Below, piece by piece: positions 47,941 to 54,071 of a stretch of DNA of 54,071 nucleotides; position 1 is the first letter of the stretch, and each line of letters opens with the position of its first letter. Where the stretch lies: the NCBI GenBank assembly GCA_018268835.1, contig JAFDVU010000028.1:1-54071 (forward strand), given 5' to 3'. Below the pieces are notes generated by a model. It was not told the DNA's origin. It saw nothing but the letters and a program-made list of their open reading frames with translations, and did not search any database. This stretch comes from Acidobacteriota bacterium. Lineage in GTDB: Bacteria > Acidobacteriota > Terriglobia > Bryobacterales > Bryobacteraceae. The position numbers and the translations under genes are program-made.

Positions 47941-47973
47941 AAAAGCCCGACCCCTCCGCGGGATCGGGCTTTT
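47941..47973 (-). terminator. Strong hairpin terminator after the DUF465 gene
   Basis: AAAAGCCCGA (47941-47950) pairs perfectly with TCGGGCTTTT (47964-47973), and CCC/GGG extend the stem. It is followed by a T-run on the minus strand (TTTTTGAGG) and by T's on the plus strand too, so it is likely bidirectional. It separates the DUF465 gene from the Smr gene. Confidence 0.85.
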
Positions 47974-48004
47974 CCGATTACCTTTGCTACAAGCGCACCT
48001 GAAG

Positions 48005-48238
48005 TTAAGCGACCTGCTGCCGGCTGTGGCTCATGATCGCTTCCATCTGATCTTTAATGCGGAGCTTGAGTTTCTTGATGCGATGCTCTTCCAACTCTTC
48101 CTGCTCAGTCGGATGAGGCAGCGCTTCCAGCCTGTCCAATTGCCGCGAATACTCTGAGTGCTGGTCGGCAAGCTGGCGGAACTCTTCGTTCGTTGCCATC
48201 AGATGCGCTTTCAACTCTTCCTGTGCCATCCGTTCCAT
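48005..48238 (-). CDS. DUF465 (YdcH-like) small helical protein
   Basis: A 77-residue, highly charged helical protein with the DUF465 pattern: EFRQLADQHSEYSRQLDRL, then LEEHRIKKLKLRIKDQMEAIM. The last part is the HRIKKLKLRIKDQM motif common to the family. Its function is unknown. GGGAGGAA lies 11 bp before the ATG at 48238; ATG at 48229 is an alternative. It is followed by a clear terminator. Confidence 0.8.
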   Translation of the reverse strand: MERMAQEELKAHLMATNEEFRQLADQHSEYSRQLDRLEALPHPTEQEELEEHRIKKLKLRIKDQMEAIMSHSRQQVA

Positions 48239-48349
48239 ATGGGGCAATTCCTCCCAGTGAGGTTGCCGCGCCGAGTCGGTCTATGGAAGGCTCGGTGGGT
48301 AATCTCTCGATGAAATGAACAACGACGGTTTCCCCGTCTAGCAGCCACC

Positions 48350-48778
48350 TTAACATGAATGAAACTTCATGACAATAGCCGATTCCGGCGGCGAGGAGTA
48401 GTAGTCACGCCTTATGCTAAATTCCTGAAAACCAAGGTACTTATAAAACGTCAGGGCCTCCTGGTTGGAGGCCCTGACTTCCAGGAACACGTTGCCACGA
48501 AAGTTGGTGACCGCCGCCCGGAACAGGCCCGAGGCGATGCGTTTCCGGCGAGACGCGGGCGCCACGGCAAGGTTGAGCAACTCGCACTCGTCCGGCGCGA
48601 GGCGGCGCAGTACCAGGAATCCGGCGATGGCGCCGCCGTCCGCCGCGACCCACAGTTCGTGGCTCAGATAATCCCGCGGATCCCAATGCGCCGCCTGCGG
48701 AGCCTGGCGCTGAATCTCTTCCACGGCGGAGAGATCGGCTGGGCAGCCGCGGCGGTATTCTGGGAGCATTGATGTCAT
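48350..48778 (-). CDS. rimI: RimI-like GNAT N-acetyltransferase
   Basis: A 142-residue GNAT enzyme. The acetyl-CoA motif is LAVAPASRRKRIASGLFRAAV, in place of the usual R/Q-x2-G-x-G/A, with the second Gly replaced by Ala. SNQEALTFYKYLGFQEFSIRRDYY matches the RimI ending. RimI acetylates the N-terminus of ribosomal protein S18, and homologues acetylate other proteins. The start is ATG at 48778 or 48769; both lie within a few bases of the divergent gene's start at 48772. Confidence 0.8.
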   Translation of the reverse strand: MTSMLPEYRRGCPADLSAVEEIQRQAPQAAHWDPRDYLSHELWVAADGGAIAGFLVLRRLAPDECELLNLAVAPASRRKRIASGLFRAAVTNFRGNVFLEVRASNQEALTFYKYLGFQEFSIRRDYYSSPPESAIVMKFHSC

Positions 48779-49353
48779 TATGCACACGGACTCTGGCGCT
48801 GTTCTTCCTGATGGCCCAGCCGTTTTGGGAACAGCGGCCGCCGGAACAGTGGACTTTGGATGAGATTGCGCAGATGCGCAGCAACAGTCCGTGGGCGCAA
48901 CCCATCGGGCAGGTGGCTCCGGTGACCGCCTTCCTGGCGACTGCGGCGCCCATCGAGCAGGCCGAGGAAGAATTGCGGCTGCGTCTGAAGAAAAATCCCC
49001 ATCCCTTACCGGAGCCGGATCCGGATTACACGGACTACCTGCGCGATCACCGCGGCGATGCCCTGGTGCTGGGTGTCGCCTACCCGCCCATGGATACCTT
49101 CGGCAAGCCGGGCGAGGACAAACTGATGGAGCAACAGACGGCGATGGTGGTCGGCCACAAGGAATACCGCATCCTGGGCTACTTTCCTCCCACGCCCTCC
49201 GACCCGGTGCTGCGCCTGGTGTTCCCGCGCGCCGTCAAGGCCACCGATAAGAACGTGCAATTTCGTCTCTACCTGCCCGGTTTGAGCTTCCCGGAGCGGG
49301 ACGCGGGGTTCGCCGTCAAAGATCTCATGTACCAGGGCAAGCTGGCGATGTGA
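48772..49353 (+). CDS. Secreted protein of unknown function
   Basis: A 193-residue protein with an N-terminal hydrophobic segment (LCTRTLALFFLMA) as a signal. GGGAG at 48762-48766 supports the ATG at 48772. It holds WTLDEIAQMRSNSPWAQP near 25, then a beta-rich domain with ALVLGVAYPPMDTFG and FRLYLPGLSFPERD. I do not recognise the family. It is convergent with the threonine dehydrogenase gene (7 bp between stops). Confidence 0.5.
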   Translation: MSLCTRTLALFFLMAQPFWEQRPPEQWTLDEIAQMRSNSPWAQPIGQVAPVTAFLATAAPIEQAEEELRLRLKKNPHPLPEPDPDYTDYLRDHRGDALVLGVAYPPMDTFGKPGEDKLMEQQTAMVVGHKEYRILGYFPPTPSDPVLRLVFPRAVKATDKNVQFRLYLPGLSFPERDAGFAVKDLMYQGKLAM

Positions 49354-49360
49354 GCGCGGG

Positions 49361-50386
49361 CTACTCCCAACTCAGCACGACCTTGCCGGAGTTGCCGGAG
49401 CGCATCGCGTCGAAGCCCTTTTCGAACTCGGTGTAGTGGTAGCGGTGGGTGATGACCGGCGAAATATCCAGCCCGGACTGGAGCATGACCGTCATCTTGT
49501 ACCAGGTTTCGTACATTTCGCGGCCGTAGATGCCCTTGATGGTGAACATGTTGAAGATCACCGTCTTCCAATCGATGGCCATTTCGCCGTTGGGGATGCC
49601 CAGCATGGCGATGCGCGCGCCGTGGCTCATGTTGGCCAGCATGTCGCGGAAGGCGGCGGCGTTGCCGGACATCTCCAGGCCCACGTCGAAACCTTCGGTC
49701 ATGCCGAGTTCCTTCTGCACCTCGGGCAGGGTCTTTTCCTTCACGTTAACCGCCAGCGTGACTCCCAGTTTGCGGGCCAGTTCCAGGCGGTAGGGGTTGA
49801 GGTCGGTGATCACGGTGTAGCGCGCTCCGGCGTGGCGCGCGACCGCGGCGGCCATGATCCCGATGGGCCCGGCGCCGGTGACCAGCACGTCTTCGCCGAG
49901 CACGGGAAAGGAAAGGGCTGTGTGGACGGCGTTGCCGAAGGGGTCGAAGATCGAGGCGACGTCGAGGTCGATGCCCTCGTGGTGGCGCCAGATGTTGGTC
50001 ATGGGCAGCGCGATGTACTCGGCGTACGCTCCCGGGCGGTTGACTCCGACGCCTTTGATATGGGCGCAGAGGTGCCGGCGGCCGGCGAAGCAGTTGCGGC
50101 AGCGTCCGCAGACCACGTGGCCTTCCCCGCTGACGATATCGCCGGGGAAGAAGTCCGCCACGTTGGAGCCGACCTTCTCGATGCGTCCGACGAATTCGTG
50201 GCCGACGGTCATGGGTACCGGGATGGTCTGCTGTGCCCACTCGTCCCAGTTGTAGATGTGCACGTCGGTGCCGCAAATGCCGGTCTTCATCACCCGGATC
50301 AACACGTCGTTGATGCCGATTTCAGGGACGGGAACGTCCTCCAGCCAGAGACCCGGCTCGCGCATGCTTTTCACCAATGCCTTCAT
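49361..50386 (-). CDS. tdh: L-threonine 3-dehydrogenase
   Basis: A 341-residue zinc-dependent medium-chain dehydrogenase that oxidises threonine to 2-amino-3-ketobutyrate with NAD+. The catalytic zinc ligands are Cys38, His63 and Glu64; the structural zinc is held by Cys93, Cys96, Cys99 and Cys107. The Rossmann loop [18 protein letters not shown] lies near 175. Length and [12 protein letters not shown] match Tdh. The second enzyme (Kbl ligase) is not in the window. Confidence 0.92.
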   Translation of the reverse strand: MKALVKSMREPGLWLEDVPVPEIGINDVLIRVMKTGICGTDVHIYNWDEWAQQTIPVPMTVGHEFVGRIEKVGSNVADFFPGDIVSGEGHVVCGRCRNCFAGRRHLCAHIKGVGVNRPGAYAEYIALPMTNIWRHHEGIDLDVASIFDPFGNAVHTALSFPVLGEDVLVTGAGPIGIMAAAVARHAGARYTVITDLNPYRLELARKLGVTLAVNVKEKTLPEVQKELGMTEGFDVGLEMSGNAAAFRDMLANMSHGARIAMLGIPNGEMAIDWKTVIFNMFTIKGIYGREMYETWYKMTVMLQSGLDISPVITHRYHYTEFEKGFDAMRSGNSGKVVLSWE

Positions 50387-50412
50387 GGTTCTACGATAGC
50401 GTGTAGCGGGGT

Positions 50413-51636
50413 ATGCCCAAACACCTTCTGCTTTTTGCCGCCACCACCGGGTACCAGATCCGCGTCTTCGCCGACGCCGCGCGGCGCATCGGCGCGAAGG
50501 TGACGCTGGCCACCGACCGCTGCCACATCCTGGACGATCCGTGGGGCGACGATGCCGTGCCTGTGAAGTTCGACCGCGTGGGCGAATCGCTGGCGGTGCT
50601 GCGCGAATGCGGCCTGAAAGTGGACGGCGTGACCGCGGTCGGGGACCGGCCCGCCGTGCTGGCGGCGGCCGCGGCGGAGATGTTCGGTGTCCCGTTCCAT
50701 CCGCATGCGGCCGCCCTCGCCTGCCACGACAAGCATCTGGCGCGCAGCCTGTTCCGGGCTGCTGGATTGCGCGTCCCGGAGTTCTTCCCGGCCGGCGTGG
50801 ACGAGGACCCGGCGGAGGTGGCGGCGCGGGCGATGTATCCGTGCGTGCTCAAACCGCTGGGGCAATCGGCCAGCCGCGGCGTGATCCGCGCGAACGACGC
50901 GACGGAATTCGCCGCCGCCTTCCGCCGCATCGCGCGCATGGGGCAGAAGGAACTGCAGGTGGAGGCGTACATCCCCGGGCGGGAGTTCGCCATCGAGGGC
51001 GTGGTGACGCGCGGCGAACTGCAGGTGATCGCGATCTTCGACAAACCCGATCCCCTGGAGGGGCCGTACTTCGAGGAGACGATCTACGTGACGCCCTCGC
51101 GCGAACCGGCCGAGGTTCGAGCGGCGCTGGTCGAGACCGCCGCGCGGGCGGTACGCGCTGTGGGGCTGAGCCACGGTCCCGTGCACGCGGAATTGCGCTA
51201 CAACGACGCGGGAGCCTGGATCCTGGAGGTGCACGCCCGGCCCATCGGTGGGCTGTGCGCGCGCGCCGTGCGGCTGGCCGACGCCATCCCGCTTGAAGAA
51301 ATGATCCTGGTGCACGCGCTTGGCGGCAACGTGCGCATGGCGGAGCTTGACGCCGGGGCTTCCGGCGTGATGATGATCCCGATTCCCAAGGGCGGGATCT
51401 ACCAGTCGGTGGACGGTGTCGAGCGGGCGCGCTCGGTGCCGGGGATCGAGGACGTGGTGATTACGGCCGCCGAAGGGCAGAACCTGGTGCCGCTGCCGGA
51501 GGGGTCGAGTTACCTGGGGTTCATCTTCGCGCGAGGCGAGACCCCGGAGAAAGTGGAAGCGGCACTCCGGCGGTCGCACGCGGAACTCGAGTTCCACATC
51601 GCGACCGTGCTCGAGACCCTCAGCCCTTCGTCTTAG
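50413..51636 (+). CDS. ATP-grasp ligase of unknown substrate
   Basis: A 407-residue ATP-grasp protein. [24 protein letters not shown] (103-126) and [19 protein letters not shown] (142-160) are the linker and the first ATP-binding strand; the large Glu-containing sheet is [16 protein letters not shown] and [12 protein letters not shown]. It resembles BacD/L-amino-acid ligase and carbamoyl-phosphate-like enzymes. It should join a carboxylate to an amine using ATP. It starts 26 bp from tdh in the opposite direction, and its stop overlaps the YggX gene tail. Confidence 0.75.
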   Translation: MPKHLLLFAATTGYQIRVFADAARRIGAKVTLATDRCHILDDPWGDDAVPVKFDRVGESLAVLRECGLKVDGVTAVGDRPAVLAAAAAEMFGVPFHPHAAALACHDKHLARSLFRAAGLRVPEFFPAGVDEDPAEVAARAMYPCVLKPLGQSASRGVIRANDATEFAAAFRRIARMGQKELQVEAYIPGREFAIEGVVTRGELQVIAIFDKPDPLEGPYFEETIYVTPSREPAEVRAALVETAARAVRAVGLSHGPVHAELRYNDAGAWILEVHARPIGGLCARAVRLADAIPLEEMILVHALGGNVRMAELDAGASGVMMIPIPKGGIYQSVDGVERARSVPGIEDVVITAAEGQNLVPLPEGSSYLGFIFARGETPEKVEAALRRSHAELEFHIATVLETLSPSS

Positions 51637-51952
51637 GCGGCACAAAGTCGGGAGGGAGCGCGGCGCCCTCGCCGAAGAAGTAGTTGTCCATCTGCTGGAT
51701 CAGGAACTCCTGCGCCTGCTGGGTGCCGAGATTGAGGCGGTATTCGTTCATGAGCATCTTCATGTGCTCGACCCACATCTTCCACGCCTCCTTGGAGATG
51801 TTGTCGTAGATCTTCTGGCCCAGCGGATGGCCTTCGAACGGGATCTCGTCGAGACCCTCCATCTCCCGCTGGAATTTGACGCAAAAGACCTTGCGAGCAC
51901 CCGGACGGATGGTGTTCGAGATCTGGTTGAATCCGCTGTTTCCGCAACCCAT
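51620..51952 (-). CDS. YggX-family Fe(2+)-trafficking/oxidative-damage protein
   Basis: A 110-residue YggX-like protein. The core is VFCVKFQREMEGLD and then SKEAWKMWVEHMKMLMNEYRLNL, with the single conserved Cys near residue 24. E. coli YggX protects Fe-S clusters from oxidants. There is an extra 20-residue N-terminus (MGCGNSGFNQISNT) with a second Cys, which classical YggX lacks; no later start is available in frame. Its 3' end overlaps the ATP-grasp gene by 17 bases, tail to tail. Confidence 0.85.
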   Translation of the reverse strand: MGCGNSGFNQISNTIRPGARKVFCVKFQREMEGLDEIPFEGHPLGQKIYDNISKEAWKMWVEHMKMLMNEYRLNLGTQQAQEFLIQQMDNYFFGEGAALPPDFVPPKTKG

Positions 51953-51967
51953 AATCTCCAGGATACT

Positions 51968-52612
51968 CTACTCGGGTCCCTTCGCCGGATAACCGATGGA
52001 ATGGGCGAGCACGATGTGCTGGTCCGGGCGCAACCGCATGGTTCTGCCCAGCGCCGCGCGATCCACCGACGCGCGCACCACGGTGGCCAGACCATCGCTG
52101 GCGCAATAGAGGTAAACGTTCTGCGCGATGACGCCGGCTTCCACCCCGGAGTAGAGCAATCTGTCGTCGGGGGAGGAGTTGCCCATCTTCGCGTAATCCG
52201 CGACATAGACCAGGTTGACAGCGGCGGTGCGCACGAAGTCCTGGGTTCCGGTGGCGGAGCGCACGTCGTCGGGCAGGGTACCCTGCAGGCGGTGCGCCTT
52301 GGGTTCGTAGAGGTAGAGCCCGTCCGGCGTCGCGACGTAGACGTCGATGGTCTGCCGGTTCATGGCGGAGGGCGCGGTGCGGTGTCCGTCCTCGCGGTTG
52401 ACGCCGAAGGCGGCCCAGAGCAGGTTGGAGAGTATCTGCGGCGGCAGTTTCTCCGGGCTGAAGGCGCGCGCGGATTTGCGCTCCTTGAGCGCCTGCATGA
52501 GCGGTTTCCCGCCAGTGGTCTGGGGCGCCGGAAGGTCGAGGGGTTTTACGTCTCCCGCAAGCAACAGAGCGGGGAAGAGGAGGACGACGCCGGAACAGAG
52601 GATGTTTCGCAT
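51968..52612 (-). CDS. Exported SagB-type nitroreductase-fold protein
   Basis: A 214-residue nitroreductase-fold (FMN) protein related to SagB/ThcOx oxidoreductases. The motif LKERKSARAFSPEKLP near 45 and WAAFGVNREDGHRTAPSAMNRQT hold the flavin-binding Arg and Ser; GVEAGVIAQNVYLYCASDGLATVV is the core helix. The start at 52612 gives a signal peptide (MRNILCSGVVLLFPALLLAGDV), which is unusual for a flavoenzyme. It lies 15 bp after the YggX gene start on the same strand. Confidence 0.75.
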   Translation of the reverse strand: MRNILCSGVVLLFPALLLAGDVKPLDLPAPQTTGGKPLMQALKERKSARAFSPEKLPPQILSNLLWAAFGVNREDGHRTAPSAMNRQTIDVYVATPDGLYLYEPKAHRLQGTLPDDVRSATGTQDFVRTAAVNLVYVADYAKMGNSSPDDRLLYSGVEAGVIAQNVYLYCASDGLATVVRASVDRAALGRTMRLRPDQHIVLAHSIGYPAKGPE

Positions 52613-52694
52613 GGCCGGCCAGCTTTCCAATAGGAGTTGGTTGTCCGAAATCAGGCTAGCACACGCCGCGTCGGTTTCGTACCATCAGGTGATT

Positions 52695-54071
52695 ATGGCC
52701 CTGCGTTGGTCTGCGTGGCTGCTGTTGCCGGCTGTGGCGGCAGCACAGGAGGCCGCCCCGCCGGTCATCCGCGTGTTCACGCGCCTGGTGGATGTCAACG
52801 TGATCGCCCGCGATTCCCGGGGGCCCGTCGCGGGGCTCACGGCGGACGATTTCCGGATCTTCGATAACGGCGTCGAAAAGAAGATCGCCTTTTTCTCGGT
52901 CAACTCGGTTAAGCCTCCGGCCAAGCCGTTCGTGCCGCCCGCTCCGGAGGTCTACACCAATCGCCCGGAGGTGCGGCCGGATGCGGCGGTGCGCCTGACT
53001 GTAGTGGTGCTCGATGGACTCAACAGCAGCGTGGAGTACCAGATCCGCGCGCGCGCCCAGCTTCTGAAATTCGCCCGTGAAATCGGCCCGCGCGACCGTG
53101 TGGCCGTCTACGCGATGGCCGACAGGATGCGGCGCATCCAGGACTTCACCAACGATTCCGGGCAACTAGTCGCCTCGGTGGAGCGCTACACGCCGAACCT
53201 CTGGGTGGTGAAGGGCAGCCCGGCGGGAGCGGCGTCGCGCGGCATCCCAGGGAGCGAGGCGCTGCAAATCGCGGAGGGGTCGAGCGCCACCATGGAGGCG
53301 ATGGCGGACTACTACCGGATGCGCGTCACCACCGACCTGATGAAGGAACTCGCGCAGGAGATCGCGCGCGTTCCGGGGCGCAAGAACATCGTGTGGCTCT
53401 CCGCGGGATTTCCCATGGAGATCCGGATGACGGGCGATAGCCCCGAGCATCCGACTTCATTTCGCGAGGAAATGAGCGGAAGCAGCAAGGCGCTGGCGCG
53501 CGCCAGCGCGGCGCTGTATCCGGTGGACGTGCGAGGCCTGGTGGCACCCAGCGGCGGCCAGACCGCGGCCGCGGTCGCGGACGGGGAAAGGAAGCGCCAC
53601 TATTCCATGGACGTGCTTGCCGCGGTCACCGGCGGCAGGGCTTTCTATGACGACAACGACCTGGCCGCGGAAATTCGCGGTGCCGTCGAGGACGCGGAAC
53701 TCACGTACACCATCGGGTTCTATCCGGATCCTGGCGAGCAGGACGGCAATTATCACCGGCTGCAAATCGAGGTGAAGCGGCCGGGCGTGCAGTTGCGCTA
53801 CCGGGAAGGCTACGTCGCCGCCGATGCGCAACTGCCCCTGCCGGAGGCGGACGGCCGCGATCAAATCCGCGATGCGCTGGCCAGCCCCGTGGATGTGGCC
53901 GGCATGGCGCTCACCGTGCGCATCCAGCCGCGCGATCCGAAGAAACCGGACGCCATGCGGTTGACCATCGCGGTCCCGGCGAGGGATATCGACCTGCGTC
54001 CGCCGGAGAACGGCGTTGTCGCGACGCTGGATGTGATCGTCGCGCAGCGCGCGGCCGACGGGAGCGATCTG
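52695..54071 (+). CDS. VWFA-related Acidobacterial domain protein (partial)
   Basis: From the ATG at 52695 the frame is open for 459 codons to the window end, so the C-terminus is missing. A signal peptide (MALRWSAWLLLPAVAAAQ) is followed by VIRVFTRLVDVNVIARDS-type and LTADDFRIFDNGVEKKI sequence, the standard start of the VWFA-related Acidobacterial domain. The VWA fold then shows LTVVVLDGLNSS, RNRVAVYAM-like and IVWLSAGFPMEI. The metal-ion site DxSxS is replaced by DGLNS. Such proteins are abundant in Acidobacteria and their role is unknown. Confidence 0.85.
   Translation, partial: MALRWSAWLLLPAVAAAQEAAPPVIRVFTRLVDVNVIARDSRGPVAGLTADDFRIFDNGVEKKIAFFSVNSVKPPAKPFVPPAPEVYTNRPEVRPDAAVRLTVVVLDGLNSSVEYQIRARAQLLKFAREIGPRDRVAVYAMADRMRRIQDFTNDSGQLVASVERYTPNLWVVKGSPAGAASRGIPGSEALQIAEGSSATMEAMADYYRMRVTTDLMKELAQEIARVPGRKNIVWLSAGFPMEIRMTGDSPEHPTSFREEMSGSSKALARASAALYPVDVRGLVAPSGGQTAAAVADGERKRHYSMDVLAAVTGGRAFYDDNDLAAEIRGAVEDAELTYTIGFYPDPGEQDGNYHRLQIEVKRPGVQLRYREGYVAADAQLPLPEADGRDQIRDALASPVDVAGMALTVRIQPRDPKKPDAMRLTIAVPARDIDLRPPENGVVATLDVIVAQRAADGSDL

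Overview
The window is GC-rich bacterial chromosome, most likely from an acidobacterium close to Solibacter/Bryobacter. This is inferred from hallmark families: an ADOP-type duplicated permease paired with a PadR repressor, a 'VWFA-related Acidobacterial domain' protein, NHL-propeller secreted proteins, and many secreted carbohydrate-active enzymes. Genes are tightly packed with many 1-4 bp stop/start overlaps. I see no phage, insertion sequence, CRISPR array, rRNA or tRNA gene.

Layout. 1-6772 (minus): secreted pectate lyase (PL10, cut by the window edge), GH42-like glycosidase, CehA/McbA-type metallohydrolase, DinB protein, HtrA-like protease. 6782-7902: a response-regulator fragment and a surface protein with an exosortase-like tail. 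7994-9379: PLP-dependent cysteine-synthase-like enzyme and FmdB zinc ribbon. 9510-16445 (plus): TolC / membrane-fusion / RND efflux operon, a DUF2892 protein, then a thiol-redox gene whose catalytic cysteine position is an in-frame UGA followed by a SECIS-like hairpin, i.e. a probable selenoprotein fused to a DsbD-alpha-like domain. 16452-19587 (minus): NHL-NHL-glycoside hydrolase operon. 19681-20517: tandem universal stress protein.

20585-28135 (minus): one probable operon with a ThyX-like two-domain protein, Gfo/Idh/MocA oxidoreductase, a complete set for GDP-D-glycero-alpha-D-manno-heptose (HddA kinase, HddC guanylyltransferase, GmhA isomerase, GmhB phosphatase), PolX and a NUDIX hydrolase. 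Divergent from it is dut (28155). 28682-30561 (plus): a peroxide-stress set with perR, pterin dehydratase, ahpC and ahpD, with PerR-box-like repeats over the perR start and a terminator hairpin between ahpC and ahpD. 30595-35427: a polytopic GT-C-like membrane protein, the ADOP permease and its PadR repressor with a clear promoter. 35509-38345: alr and rpoN. 38352-40609 (minus): ECF sigma factor, zinc-binding anti-sigma factor and a secreted effector protein. 40731-44056: PQQ dehydrogenase with an atypical haem motif, and an aminotransferase. 44070-47567: a 1165-residue Ig-repeat surface protein. 47648-54071: Smr protein, DUF465 protein, RimI-like acetyltransferase, a small secreted protein, threonine dehydrogenase, an orphan ATP-grasp ligase, YggX-like protein, a secreted SagB-type nitroreductase and a VWFA-related protein cut by the right edge.

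The strongest candidate for something unusual is the UGA-containing redox gene at 15420-16445. Next are the double-length ThyX homologue, whose signature is split between its two halves, and the peroxide regulon control region. All calls come from reading the sequence; no database search was run.
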